64,000 nt of DNA from Prunus persica (Eukaryota > Streptophyta > Magnoliopsida > Rosales > Rosaceae): the NCBI RefSeq assembly GCF_000346465.2, contig NC_034009.1:16565741-16629740 (forward strand). Reading direction: 5' to 3'. The translations under genes were made by a program, and so were the position numbers. How positions within the stretch are numbered: the stretch's first letter is position 1; every line of letters starts with the position of its first letter. Below the pieces are notes generated by a model. That model searched no databases, had not been told where the DNA came from, and worked only from the letters and a program-made list of their open reading frames with translations. Positions 1 through 11,640 of the stretch are shown piece after piece.

Positions 1-2380
1 CATAAGATACTGTCGTCTATATTAGATACCAACCCTAATTTCTTTTTCTTTATATTTTATCAAATTAGGGAAAAACAAAAACCATTGTTCAGAGAAATCA
101 AACCTGCAATTAAACAAGCAAATAAAAAAAAGACTATAATTTTAAAAACAACTTTGTCAATTTTCAGACGACGCTAGAACGACTGACGAACCGTCGTGGT
201 CTACATATTTAACCACGTAAATAAGAAGCTACCGTCGTCTTATTTAGTTAAGGTAGTTGTCTTCAAAGTTGGAAACTTTCCCTCTTTGTCTGTATATTTT
301 TTCGAACTTGGAAAGAAGTAAAATGATTTTGGCCAGAAAAAAGGTAAAAAGATTTTTCAAACAAAAAACGTATGAGCATGCAAAACAGCAACCAAAATAG
401 TGAAAATGAAAGCTTACCTTTTGCGTGCAATGAAAGCAAGAGGAAGACGATCGATGTTTAAGTTCAGAGACGATGAAGAAGACGAGAGGAAGACGATGAG
501 ATACTCTGAAAGTGCTCTGACAAGGAAAAAAGTCTAAAAGTTTTCTCTGGGAGATTGAAATTTTTAATCGGGTTTGGAAACAGTGCATGTGTAAGTCAGG
601 TACACGAAAAGTTGCTTACATATAAAACCATTTCAAAAAATAATATGGCGGTTACATATAACTACGACGTATAAATTACAAAATACGACAGTACGTTTAA
701 CTTCGGACGTGGTAAATAAGTACGACAGTAGTGTTGTAGGTACCGTCGTAGTAAACTCAAAAATTAAAGTACATAAGTAATAACTCGCGTCATGGTAGAT
801 CATTTAACACGTCGGTTTTATTAATGTACCGACGTGGATTTATGTAATATACGTCGGTAATAACGACGTTGATTTTGCAATTTAAACGGCGGTTTTTTTG
901 TAAGGACCGCCGTTGGTTTTAAAAATTTATTCTATAAATTTGTCGCTTTCATTCATTTTCGGTTTACATTTAGGGTTCCAAGTTCTTCCTCTCTCAGAGA
1001 CACTGTCTCTCACATCTCAAAGACAGTAATTTGGATGTCTTTCTCAAAGAGAAATTGAGCTTACTCGCATCAAATCTATGTCCACAAGAAGAAGCTTGTC
1101 AACTAGCCTTCTCACTTCCTTGATCAAGCCTGATAGGACATTTAGTGCTTCTGAATACTCCTTGCTTTCCATCAAAAGAGATGCAAGCCTGGCCTCCACT
1201 CGCTGTCGAAGGAAAGTTCGCTTCTCAGGGAAATCTGAAGATCAGATGTGCCTGATCCTCTGCTTGATTTTCTTGGCTAAGAAGATCCGTCAGATTTGTG
1301 ATAGCCTCTTCCTTTATCCGTAGAGCTTCAGAAGAAGAAGATGGGTTTCAAGAATGCGATAAAGAATAGAAATGGCTTCATGAATGCGATAAAGCATAAG
1401 CAATCGAATCAGTGCTTTGAACTATACTCTGAACTATACAAGTCAATGCTTTGAACTATACAAGTCCTGCAAAAAGATAAAGGACCAAACTGTTAAAGAA
1501 ACTGAAACTATTAAAGAAACCATAAACTAACACGACGCAATATTTGTTTTGCGACGTGGAATCTTTTCATTTAACGTCGTTAGGTTTAATATAACCGACG
1601 TGGATTTGAATTGTTAAAATTATGAATAGAAATTTTTTTTCCGTGACCTTTCAGTTTATTTTTCAATTACAGTGCGTTATAAATAGAGTTTTTTTTTCCG
1701 GAGGAAATTTAAAATGAAGGAAATTAATGTTCTGGATTATGTAAAGTTTCTTTTTTGGATGACAGATTTCAATTCTTGTCATTAAGTAGATCTACCGACG
1801 TAGGATAAGAAAATAAAGGAAAAAATTGTTAACAAAAATTCTTATTAAGACGACGGTTTAAATTAAAGGTACGACGTATAAAATTAATAAATACGACGTT
1901 AAATTTTATAGTACGATTTAAAGATAACGTCGTAGAACTATACGAGAATGACGTCGATATATTTATATTTTCCGTCGTTGTACATTAATTTAATACGGCA
2001 ACATTTTGTATTTTAAAGCCGTGGATTTGTTTGTAATTATACGGCGTCTTATACGAAAATTTCGTCGTGTTATTGTATGAGTAAAAATGGCGGCTTTTAT
2101 TGAAATCGTCGTCTTTACTTTCTACGTCGGTCGATTCATAACTTCTGCCGTTTTTTGTTGGCTTTGATTTTACACTGCGAAAATCTGTTTCAAATAGACG
2201 TTGGTTTTTTAATTAGGTACGTCGTTGTTTTTGAACAGCCATTTGAATCTCCATTTTTAGTTGTCTAAGGTGGTATTACACGACGGTGTTTTTAGAACCG
2301 TCGTCTTTTTAAAAACCACGACGGTTTTCACTTAGACTGTCGTTGTTTTCTGGTCGTCTTTTTCACTTTTTGTAGTAGTG
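1..2380. mobile_element. Right-hand part of a CACTA-type DNA transposon (non-autonomous or decayed)
   Basis: The stretch is packed with direct and inverted copies of short CGACG/CGTCG motifs (ACGACGG, CCGTCGT, GACGTGG), the usual look of CACTA subterminal repeats. It ends at 2380 with a terminal sequence whose reverse complement begins CACTACTACAAAAAGTG, matching the CACTA terminus type. The left end lies outside the window. No transposase reading frame is visible. A motif-poor block at about 960-1500 has pyrimidine-rich leader-like sequence and an 81-codon ORF (1078-1323); it could be captured transcript sequence, but I do not recognise it. A relative starts at 15314. Confidence 0.7.
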
Positions 2381-3410
2381 GCCTGAGGCCATATAGTACT
2401 GTTGTTGGATTGCTTTAATGTACACTTGATGCATGTTCAACAGTTGGAATTTTAAATCCATTTTGTACAGGTGGAAAATTTTGGGAAACGACAATTTACA
2501 GGGCGGCTGCCGGATTTTCTACATAAGTCAATTTTGAAGTTAAATTCGATTTTGTTAGATGGGTAATTTAGTCAAGTGTGCCCGGCACCCGTAAGGTGTC
2601 GGACACGTACAGGGTCCGGTTTAGATTTCAACGTGGAATTTGGGTCTGGTCCTGTCAACAGTCTTTGTCCCCTCAACTGTTTGAGTCACCGAACATGTAA
2701 ATAAATGTAATATGAATGATGAAGGTATCTGATAAATCACAAAGTAAACAAAAAACACTTGATGACTTATCTTAAATATATGCATAGCAGCTATTATTAG
2801 AAAATTTAGATGCTCAACTAAAAATGTCTGAAAGATGTGTTTGAAATAAGGAAGCACGCCATCTTTTTATACATAACACGTTCTCCTTTTTGCAAGAGAA
2901 GTCTACCAAGCCATGTGAGCAATGTCTTACAATTGGTGAGATTTGATTCTTAGAATCCTATTTAATTTTGTTAGCTTATGCATTATCACAGATAGCTTTC
3001 ACTCCAAACAATTGTAAAACAAGGAAACAATATTAATCAAAGTAACCAATTAGATATTAATAATAAGTGCTCTCGAAAACAAAGAGGAAAAATAATATTT
3101 AACCTAAACCAAAATAAGGTCCAACTAGGAAAGTAATCTCAAGAGATAAAATCTAATCCTATTAAAAATACGACTAACATAAAAGTACTTGAATTGAAAA
3201 TAACTCCAACTAGGAATCCTACAATGAATACATGATTTACCTGAAATCAGTTTCCTCATATAGATCAAGTCACACTTCGAAAATTCGGAATTGAATGTGT
3301 TGCATCAAAACTAATTCCCGACCTATGCTAGAATCTAAGAAATGTCAATACAAATTTCATAGTAACAATTTTCCACATCATATTCAAAGACCTCAAGCAC
3401 TTCTTTTCCC
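2381..3410. other. Intergenic, no gene recognised
   Basis: AT-rich sequence between the CACTA end and the duplicated MULE fragment. Short ORFs on both strands show no domain or conserved motif. A GC-rich patch near 2580-2625 has a small inverted repeat around CCGGCACCCG. Nothing further can be supported. Confidence 0.4.
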
Positions 3411-3446
3411 CACTAATTTTCTGAATCACGACATTGATTGTTGTCT

Positions 3447-3800
3447 TCAAGATATTGGTAATTGTCTGAAGTCAACTGTAGCTTGTTGATTGCTTAGTTT
3501 ACGCTTCAACGTAATGCACAATGGAATCTTATAAGACCTTAAAAGACTTTCAGTAACAAAAGTTTTCACATCATCATCATCGACTATCTCTACGGGCCAA
3601 GCATTTTCCGTTGAATCATATATAACTTTCATAGTTATCTCATACTCATTTGGGTCCAAATTTGCAATGTCATACACTTTATTCCGAAGTTTCTCTAATG
3701 TAATTTTCTCTGAAACAAGTACTCCTTTAGTTTTGCCACTTTTGTACGTTGAGTGAACCCAGCTCCCTCCATAGCTAATTAAAATTGTCAACTTAGACAT
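3447..3800 (-). pseudogene. MULE (Mutator-like) transposase N-terminal fragment, copy 1
   Basis: About 118 codons starting MSKLTILISYGGSWV, followed by a YKSGKTKG motif, VYDIANLDPNEYEI and an acidic IVDDDDVKTF motif. This pattern matches the PB1-like N-terminal module of plant MuDR-type transposases, whose zinc-finger and DDE parts are absent here. I chose the ATG at 3800 because the paralogue at 11631-12104 starts at the equivalent residue. Copy 1 lacks about 35 bp present in copy 2, so its frame stops early, just after RQLPIS. It is part of the tandem duplication interrupted by the CACTA element at 3954. Probably a decayed transposase or a captured exon. Confidence 0.6.
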
Positions 3801-3953
3801 GGTACTGAAAAGGGAAGCCAAAAAAAAAAATTTAATAAAAAATGACTAACAATATTATAAAAGTGAAAAAGCTACTTAACTATGGAACAAAAATGAAATT
3901 AGACGAGCTACTTAGCTATGGAAGAAAAATGAAAACAAAATGATAGCTACAAT

Positions 3954-3976
3954 CACTACTACGTTTTACTATTTGC
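3954..3976 (+). repeat. CACTA element 1, left terminal inverted repeat
   Basis: Begins CACTACTACGTTTTACTATT and pairs with 9212-9234 with two mismatches near the start (A/G and G/A) and one at the inner end. Preceded by AAT. Confidence 0.85.
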
Positions 3977-4939
3977 GGGAAGATATTTTACCCGACAAAC
4001 AAATCTTCGTCGCTCAAGAAGCCCTTGCGCAACGCAAAAGCGCATTTGTAGCTCGAACTACTGTGGATAATAATTTTATATTTCTAAACTAGCACGACGA
4101 CATGTATCGTCGCAAAAGAAATCTTAGCACGACAATACGTACTATTGTCACGTAAAGTTGGCGCCAAAACTTGAGCTACGAATCACCTCATCGTGAAAGC
4201 AATCTTAGCGCAACAATATGACGCAGCACAAGTAACAAAGGGTTTCAAGCGAAACCTTGAGTAACAATAAAAACTAGATTCCACCAGAAAATTAAGAGAA
4301 CCTCTCTTGGAATAATGTTATTAAAAACTGAGTTGCCAGAAATGTTAGACAAACCTGTCTAAATACACAATTCTCAACAACCCTCAACCCTTCAACTACT
4401 AGGGGAGTTATTACATAAAACTGAAAAAACAGGATTAATTTGGAGTTTTAATAACGTAACTCCTAAACTGTCCAAAACATAATTTATTGAAAAATTAACT
4501 ACCAAACTTTAACTGCAGTTTTGGAAGGCCAAACGACCTCAGAATGCCAAAATCCATCTTATGTCACAGCAAAGCGTGAGTTACACTCGTGGCGTCGTTC
4601 CCTTTCCGAAATGGTATTTTGCGTCCTAATCGGAGCTTGGACGACAAATCTGCATATTCCCACTACGTCCTTTTTCTAGCTCAACCGCGATAAAATCTGC
4701 CATCTGTTCTACATCACAATAAATCCTATTATTGCATAGATTTAGCAAGAAAACGCGGGGTTATATTATTTGGTGCCAAACACTTGCGTGACGAAACCTA
4801 TTGTCGCAATAGAATAAGTAGCACGACAATACACGACCCTAAGAAAAACTTGCGCGACGAGTTTAGTTGTCATCGCATAAAGTTGGAACTTTGAGCGAAA
4901 AACCTGACTGTTGTGCGACGAAACTTATCCTTTGCACGA

Positions 4940-5130
4940 CGCATGTTTGAGAGACGACTCGCTTTCTTTGCGCATATGGGAGGCATGGAATGAGTTCTAT
5001 CAAACATTGCCCAAGTTTGCTGCTGATTCCCGAAATGTTAAATTGGGCCACTGACGGATTCAATCTGTATGGGGTTCTAAACTAACACCACACCACTTGG
5101 CCAATTTTCGTATTCCCATATAATTTGCCA
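4940..5130 (+). pseudogene. TNP2-type CACTA transposase fragment
   Basis: Plus-strand conceptual translation shows the TNP2 signature region with TDGFNLYGVLN and FVFPYNLP, split among frames and interrupted by a stop after GVLN. The same region at 59.7-59.9 kb in CACTA element 2 is well preserved and aligns base by base. Only this short piece of the transposase survives; the rest of the N-terminal and catalytic regions is gone, so the element cannot supply its own transposase. Confidence 0.75.
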
Positions 5131-5499
5131 CATTGATGGGCATGATTCTAGAAATCGAGGGCAACACAAATGACACAATCAAAGCTCGTCTTAATCCCGT
5201 CTTTATTTGGAAAGAATGGGCATATGAAGGGGTTTATGGCTAAATAGGGAGTGATGTAGTTATAGAGGAGGAGGATTAGGCGACCAAAACTGATGATAAA
5301 AATGCTAAAAAAATAATTGCAACGACTTAATGTCATAATTTTTTTTTTATAACTAAAATTCAACATCAATTATTTCTATTATTTCACAATAATTGCAGAT
5401 TTTTTAATATGATTCATCAGTAATTTTTATAATCATTCTTTAAATAAAAAATCTTGCGAGACGAAAGGTGTCGTCGAGCAACCTAACTTTGAGCAAAGC

Positions 5500-5720
5500 G
5501 AGGTCATGCTACGTCGTGCAATGTTATAATTTTCGAGAGTTCAGGGTTTAGGGTTTAGGGTTAGAGTTTGCTCGACGCAATGATGACTGTTGCGTGGCAC
5601 AATATTATAATTTTCGAGGGTTTAGTGTTTAGGTTCAGGGATCAGTGTTTATGGTTTGCGTGACGACATGGTGACATCTCGCAGGTTACGATATTTTTTC
5701 TGAAAATATTACCTTGCGAG
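5500..5720. repeat. Subterminal-type motif cluster with short telomere-like runs
   Basis: Alternating GCGCGACG-like motifs and short TTTAGGG-like runs (two units near 5543-5560). Similar mixtures occur at 61.69-62.16 kb in CACTA element 2, so this is family sequence rather than a telomere. Confidence 0.5.
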
Positions 5721-5779
5721 AAGAAATACCTTATTCGTTGAACAAATTCGCGAAAATTTTCTGAAAAAGGCGCAGTTTT

Positions 5780-6004
5780 GTTCATAACTCCTTCGACCCC
5801 TCTCATCCCTCTCAGGCCCTCTCTCCTTCGACAGTCGACTCCTCTCATCCATCTCTTTGAACCGGAGACGATAGCCAAGGCACTCCCCCAGATGGCGACC
5901 CCTCTCTCTCTCTCTCTCTCGCCACCGCCGGAGACTACGGCCTTCGAGCTTCATGCCTGCTTGCTGGTCTCGTTCTCTCCGGGTCTCCCTCGAAACCCTC
6001 TCTG
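5780..6004 (+). other. Leader exon of the Transposase_24 gene, CACTA element 1
   Basis: A pyrimidine-rich CT leader (CTCTCTCTCTCT near 5909) ends in CTCTCTG followed by GTAAAATTCC, a plausible splice donor at 6005. The matching acceptor would be the CAG directly before the ATG at 6881, as in element 2. Apparent ORFs here are by-products of low complexity. Confidence 0.4.
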
Positions 6005-6049
6005 GTAAAATTCCCAACTCTAGCCCCAATTATAAATTTCAACTATAAA

Positions 6050-6345
6050 TTTGTATTTCCTGGATTTTATGGATTAAGTTTGGAACTGGATTTGTATATT
6101 TGTATATTTGGATTAAGTTTGGAACTGGATTGTCTGGATTTTCTGGATTGACAGTTTGTATATTTGTATATTTGAATCGTATATTTGTATATTTGACAGT
6201 TTGGGGATAGAGATTTTTATTAGAATAGCATGCTTTATATTTGTATATTTGACAGTTTAGGGATAGAGAATTTTATTAGAATAGCATGCTGTATATTTGT
6301 ATATTTGACAGTTTAGGGATAGAGAATTTTATTAGATTTTTATCA
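6050..6345 (+). repeat. AT-rich tandem repeats inside the leader intron
   Basis: TGTATATTTGTATATTTGACAG recurs, with three copies of a roughly 65-bp unit that includes GGGATAGAGA, TTTTATTAGA and AATAGCATGCT between about 6185 and 6340. Smaller repeats of GGATTAAGTTTGGAACTGGA lie just upstream. The array sits in the presumed intron 6005-6880. Confidence 0.6.
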
Positions 6346-6880
6346 GATATTTGTGTACGTTTTGGTCGCCTTTCCAAAAAATAATCTCTGTTTTACTGAT
6401 TTATAATAATTTTACTTAATTTGATCAGTAAGATTTATATTTGGTCGGATCACGGATGGGATTATCTTGTTTTTAGTAGATTAAGTCCATGGGATCAAAG
6501 AATAAACTAATTTTTAACTAATTTTCCTTTCGACCATTTGAGTAGAAGACCGAGATTTATTGTTGATGTCTTTGAATAATAGTGTTGAAATTTATTGAAT
6601 AAAGTTTCTCTTTGATATGAAAAAAAAAAAACCGCGAAGCCACAACAAAGAAAAACATTCTAGGGATTTAAAAGAAATAGGAAAAGAAAAAAAATAAAAT
6701 TATGCAGCTTGTATTGAATGAGTTATACATTAATATCGTTCCCTCATGAAAAAAAAATTAAATAAATATGTTATATATTAATATCTGCTTAGTCTGATGG
6801 TTGGTTAGGATTTTTTGTTTTCTTGAATGAGTTCCTATTTGTTTGATTACTTTGTCTTGGATGCTTGTTCAGTTGTGCAG

Positions 6881-8625
6881 ATGTCAAACCTTATTAGAAG
6901 TTGTAAGGCAGTGACGACTGCACAGAGTTCGCCCCTCCCCTACTCAGCCAGTAGCTGCCACTACTCCAGCACAGATGAACCACTTGTCAGTTGGTTCCAA
7001 AGTCTCCCATGCTCCGGTGTCATCAGTGGCGCTACCTGTTATTGTTAGGCGTCGTCACCGCCCCCCCCAGCACGATCGACATAACATCGACATCCGCTAT
7101 TGGTGCGTCGGGGTCACAACCAAGTAAATATTTCCTTGAAATCCAGCTGTTTTGGACCAAGATATTTAGTAGGATTTGTTATTTAACATTAAGTTTATAT
7201 TTCTTTGTAGCCAAGAAGAACACTCGGGGACCTTGTAGCCAGTTGAAGATGGTGAAGGTCACTCTTGGGTGACGAGCAGCCCATGACATTGGTCACGTTG
7301 TTCGGACCCATTGCCTAATGAAATGGAAGTCTTGGAAGGTCATGCCTGATGAGATGAGGACGGAGGTGCGCAGACAGTTGTCGGTATGTATCTTACCTTC
7401 TAATTGTTTTTCCTTTAAACTCTATATATTTCTATTACATAATGTATGTAATTAATTTATTGTAGACGAACTACAATTTAGAGGACCTCAACGACGAGTC
7501 GTTGGCGTACGTCAACAAACTCTTTGCTGAGAGGTACAAGCAATGGAAGTGCGACCTGCACCACCATTTTCAGACATTCGATGATCTGCAGGTCGCTCTT
7601 CAGGAGGGTTGCCTGAAGGAGCTTGAGGGGCGGGAGGATAGTTGGGCGTGGCTATGCAGTCATTTTTAGGAGCCCGATTATGTGGTATTTTTTTATTATA
7701 TTAAGTTGAAAATTATTACACGTTTCTTACTAATGTTTATTTATTTTTTATATTTCATTTCAATTTCAACTAATACGTTTCTTTTTTGTATAACAGAAAA
7801 AGGAGAAAGCAAATAAGAGCAATAAGGACAAGAAGACTCTTCTCCACCATTCAGGTTCCAGGCCCTTCTTATATAGGATGGAGGCTTGGCGGCGGGTAAT
7901 AAGAAAGTCGTTTGTATTCAATTTTTAATATGTCATTAATATTCATTTGTTTTTTTCGTTGTTCAATTCAAGAGGAGTCCGAATTCCCGGAGATCGACGT
8001 CTTTGGCGACGTTTATGTTTGACCTGGGAATGAGTTGATCGAGTCCTTTCATGTAAGTATTCTTTAATTTTAACTATTATCTTACGCATTCAAGTTTCAT
8101 GGTTATTATATGAATGTTTTAATTAATATTTTATGTTATGTTAAACATGCGACGATGATAGAGAAGAGCCAGTTGGTTCTTCAAGAGTCCGCCTCCCAAC
8201 TTCCTCCTGATACTCGGCTCGAGTCTATGGATCCTCCAAAGGATGCGGGGTTTCATATCCTGACGGAGACCTTGGATCAGACTCTCGGGAGGAGGCCAGA
8301 GACATACTGTCAAGGGATGGGGAATGCCCGATAGCGGGAACCTAGAGCCCCTTCATCGTCATAGTCAAACAGTTAGGTGACTGCTTTGACAGTGGAGGTG
8401 GCCGAGCTTAAGACCCAAGTTTCCTCGTATAGTACCCAGATGTCACGGCTTCTAGAGTCCCTCGCTTTGTCTGGCATTCCAATCTCGTATTTTGGTCCCT
8501 CGTCGACCTCCAAGCCCCTCCAACCCGAGCATGGCCACCACACTCCTGCCCCTATCGACAATGTCCGGACCTTCGAGCCACATTTGCAAGATGACCACAT
8601 AGAGTTTGAAACATTTTTTGATTAG
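6881..8625 (+). pseudogene. Transposase_24 (CACTA second gene, TNPA-like), degenerate
   Basis: The reading starts MSNLIRS directly after a CAG acceptor and continues through recognisable GT-AG introns: exon about 6881-7123, exon 7211-7383, exon 7466-about 7683, then further exons from about 7797. Motifs include GHVVRTHC, KSWKVMPDEMRTEV, ERYKQWKCDLHHHF and a later RLESMDPPKDAG region, the plant transposase (Ptta/En/Spm) Transposase_24 pattern. The end (8377-8625) has a heptad-like segment ending EFETFFD. Stops occur in exons 1 to 3. A segment of about 28 codons seen in element 2 (between KVTR and GHVV) is deleted here. The protein would bind subterminal repeats in an active element. Confidence 0.75.
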
Positions 8626-8820
8626 TTTTTTATTTTCTTAATTACATTTTAAACATTTCTCTTGTACCATATACATTTATATTATTTTTTAAAAAAATTT
8701 CTCTTCATTACATTTTTTTTATTGCAATTTCATTTTATTACAAAAATTAAAACAATTTTTGTTTTTTACAAAATAAAAAAATAGGTCAAATTAAAATTAA
8801 ATAAAATATATTTTAATTTT
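8626..8820. other. AT-rich 3' flank of the Transposase_24 pseudogene
   Basis: Almost pure A/T sequence with T runs and no coding signal, before the right subterminal repeat block begins at about 8821. Confidence 0.5.
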
Positions 8821-9211
8821 GCGTGACGAAATACTTCGTCTCGCGAAAAGGGGAAGCGACTAAGACACTTTCGTCGCGCAAACACCCCTCCTCAAGCAAA
8901 GGTTTGAGAGACGCACAGAACTTTCGTTCCTACGTTTCCAATGCGACGAAGCCAAACCGTCGCGCTATGCAATTGCGACGAACTATTGTCGTCGCGCAAC
9001 GTTTTGAGAGACGAACATTAGTCTCGTCCCTTAAGTTTTGTGCGCTGAAGGTTAGCCGTCGCTCTGGGTTTTCGCAACCAATCTAAATCTTCGTCGCGCA
9101 ATGTTTTTCTTCCCAGATCTTTGCACGATGGATTCTGCACGACAACGTTTTTGTCACGCTTAGCTTTGTGCGACTCAGTTGTTCTTTGCACAACTAAATC
9201 TTCTTTGTCAG

Positions 9212-9234
9212 GCAAATAGTAAAATGTAGCAGTG
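9212..9234 (-). repeat. CACTA element 1, right terminal inverted repeat
   Basis: Ends TGTAGCAGTG, followed by the AAT target-site duplicate. Pairs with 3954-3976. Confidence 0.85.
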
Positions 9235-9237
9235 AAT

Positions 9238-10735
9238 AATACTAAAAACTACAAACAAAAACAAAAACTTGAATACACACGTCAATGCAATCAAAGCTCT
9301 TAGCACATCAGTCTCCATTCCTTATGAAAGAGAATGTTATCGAAAATATGTAGATATTTATATTAATTGAAGACTAATAATTATGCTGCGAACTCATAGT
9401 AAATGACCAAATTTAACTATACATGTAAAATAATATAGCCTTGCAGATTGACAATATCCTAAAGACAACATTTTCAATTTCGCCCCTTCTCAATGCTTGA
9501 ATTTTAATGGACGGCTATATCTTAAGATTCAACTATCTATAAATCAAAGAGGTAACACCGGATCCTTGATCTCTAGCGAACATAAATATGTTTCTTCACC
9601 AATACAGTATGTAGAAAAAAAAAAAAAGATGAATTATTTTATTAAAAATGTCCATATTCAAATTTTTGCGTTTTCCCACATTTAGGGCTTTGGATATGTT
9701 GTTTACATAACGTATCATTTAATTTGAATTATGCTCTTAAAAATGGATAAATTATTAAATTATTTTTTTATTTGTATCCACAACCCTCCCGAGGTTTTTG
9801 GCTTCTTCACAAAACTCCTTCAGGTTTTTCAAATTATAAGAACACCCCCTAAGGTTTTAAATTATTTTCATAAAACTCCTTTTCATTGATTTTTCATCCA
9901 AAGACTGATGATTTTATACAAAATTCTCCAAATGACAAAGTTGACCTTCGAGATTAGATTGCATATACTTTATTGAGGTTAATTTTGTCATTTGCATATT
10001 TTCTTTTTCAGTGAAATCATCAATTTTTGGACAAACAATCAACGAAAAGAGGTTTTGTGAAAACAAACTGAAACCTCAAGGGTGTTCATGTAATTTTTGA
10101 GACTTGAGGGAGTTTTGTGAATACACAATAAACCTTAGGGGGTGTTAGTGTAAATAAGTTTGATTTGTTTTTCCTAAAACAATTGTAATTTAATAAATGG
10201 GCTTTAAATGGTTTGACTCGTTGGGCTTTGGATTGGCACGACCTATGGGCTTTAGACTGGCCTTGGCCCATTGGGCCGAATACCCCATCTCGGCACGTCC
10301 AAAGATACGGGCCATACTGTGTTGGCCCTTACTTAATCTAGCCGGACTCATACCATGCTCAGTTCGATTTGGTACGTCTGACACCTCTACCTAATGGGCA
10401 GATGCCAAATACAACCCAAACATAAAAAGCTATCCCCATCCAAAGTCAAGGAAGCCGCAAAGGATCACCGAACTAAACAAGGGGGTAGGGCAAAGTAGTG
10501 TGCTATGTTTATGTGTTTAACCCTTCATATAAGGTTTTCTTAGGATTTATGGTTTTCTTATTTTCTCTCATTTTCGTAAGATTTGCCTACCTACATGTAA
10601 TGTAATAGTATGGTTATTGCAGAGAGTGGGTAAGAGTATGATGTGTAGTTCAATTCCTAGTTCCTACCTCGTCAAAGAAACGAAGAAGCAACTAAAAAGA
10701 AAAGAAAACGACGAAAAAAACTACAAGAAAGAAAC
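9238..10735. repeat. Duplicated segment, copy 1 (right part)
   Basis: Noncoding sequence colinear with 12398-14070. Shared landmarks are an ATAGCCTTGCAGATTGACAA block, a block on both strands of TTTTGTGAAAACA with TGAAACCTC, a GC-rich block containing TTGGGCTTTGG and GGCACG (10200-10395 versus 13540-13740), and ACAAGGGGGTAGGGCAAAGT. Together with 3415-3953 it makes one unit split by the CACTA insertion. ORFs here are incidental. Confidence 0.8.
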
Positions 10736-11087
10736 AACATAACGAAGACACAAGGAAATCGCAAAAAAGGAACTGCATTGACAAGATTTGAGTCTATTTA
10801 CGTGTGTGTTTTACCATACTTGAAAGTTCTCATGAAACTAGAGAGGTAAATTGTGGCTATTAATCATTTTACCAAGTTTCACTAATTTAAAAAATGAGCT
10901 GAGCCAAGCGAAACATACAATCAAGCTCATTCCACGAACAACACGAGCCCAGCCGAGCTCAAATTAGTAAAAGATCATCTGATCACAGCTTGAGATATAT
11001 ATATATATATATAGCATACTGAGATATTTAAACTCGTTCTAAATATCAGAAAGAAAAGAAAATCTGCAAAAAGAACAAGAAGAAATA
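10736..11087. other. Intergenic, with a short TA microsatellite
   Basis: No coding signal. An AT dinucleotide run lies at about 10994-11013. On the minus strand this is downstream of the small membrane-protein ORF. Confidence 0.4.
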
Positions 11088-11405
11088 TTACCTTTGAGTT
11101 GCAGTTATTTTTTCCCAATTTGCCAATAATCCAAAAATAAGAACAAGAAGAAATATTAATACCCCCCAGCTGTAGTAGTTCTGGCCAATTTTCACAATCC
11201 CAACACGCCCGCCTTCGGTTGAAAAAATTTTATTGTTAACAATGTTGATGGTTCCACCCTTCCTTCTTGTCATCAATATTGTTCGAATAACTTTGTTGTT
11301 GTCCAAAACCACAACTTCACTGCCTCCGGTTGTGATAATTTCATTGCCAGAAATGTTCAAGGACTCGTTGCTTTCATCATCACTATTTTCACTTCTTGTT
11401 GCCAT
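11088..11405 (-). CDS. Small hypothetical single-pass membrane protein
   Basis: 105 codons starting MATRSENSDDESNESLNISG. The N-terminal half is polar and acidic; the middle is a run of short alternating hydrophobic and polar segments rich in Asn, Gly and Ile. Near the C-terminus SWGVLIFLLVLIFGLLANW is a strong transmembrane segment, followed by a short polar tail. The final codons read AGG TAA within AAAGGTAATA, which could equally be a splice donor, so a longer spliced protein is possible. A diverged fragment with the DES-N-x-x-N-x-SGN pattern lies at 40150-40330. The gene start is duplicated at 14074, where the ATG is kept but the rest is lost. No known family recognised. Confidence 0.45.
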   Translation of the reverse strand: MATRSENSDDESNESLNISGNEIITTGGSEVVVLDNNKVIRTILMTRRKGGTINIVNNKIFSTEGGRVGIVKIGQNYYSWGVLIFLLVLIFGLLANWEKITATQR

Positions 11406-11640
11406 CTCCTTGTGCAGTTATTGACGTTCATTTTGGAGACCCATCTTATATTGAGAAGATGGGAAGTCTCGGAGATGCAAAGATAACAATGGAAAGGGTC
11501 TATGAGCAAATATTTCAAAACAGCTAGATGAATTGTATAGTCAAAAGTCTCGGAGATGTAACTTGTATTAATTCTACGTTGAGAAGATAACTTCACATCA
11601 ATTATAAAAGAAGTGCTTACAATTTTCTTATCAGACAACA
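11406..11640 (-). other. Leader region of the small membrane-protein ORF
   Basis: Sequence upstream of the ATG at 11405 on the minus strand. It is repeated at 14078-14285 with few differences, including a stretch that could encode TSYISETFDYTIHLAVLKYL in both copies without a frameshift. Whether it is untranslated leader or an upstream ORF cannot be decided. Confidence 0.35.

Larger units (their letters stand above)
3954..9234 (+). mobile_element. Complete but degenerate CACTA element 1 with TSD AAT
   Basis: The left terminus CACTACTACGTTTTACTATT is matched in inverted form by the right terminus, whose reverse complement starts CACTGCTACATTTTACTATT. Both ends are flanked by the 3-bp direct repeat AAT (3951-3953 and 9235-9237), the size expected for CACTA insertions. 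Subterminal regions (about 3970-4960, 5450-5720 and 8820-9210) carry many TTGCGCGACGA-like motifs in both orientations. Inside are a TNP2 fragment (4.9-5.1 kb) and a spliced Transposase_24 pseudogene (6.88-8.6 kb), both in plus orientation. The insertion interrupts a segment whose second copy at 12.2-12.4 kb lacks it. Confidence 0.88.

Noticed and set aside
1..2380. Possible CRISPR-like or satellite array suggested by regular CGACG motifs
   Set aside because: Spacing is irregular, orientation alternates and a CACTA terminus caps the block; this is a transposon subterminal region.
5540..5640. TTTAGGG runs, also at 61690-61715 and CCCTAAA near 61870-62010
   Set aside because: Only one or two units each, always mixed with CACTA subterminal motifs, so not an interstitial telomere or a chromosome end.
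10190..10394. ORF of 64-65 codons on both strands, with a similar ORF at 13539-13739
   Set aside because: The two copies differ by frame-neutral drift without preference for synonymous change; the DNA is a GC-rich dispersed repeat.
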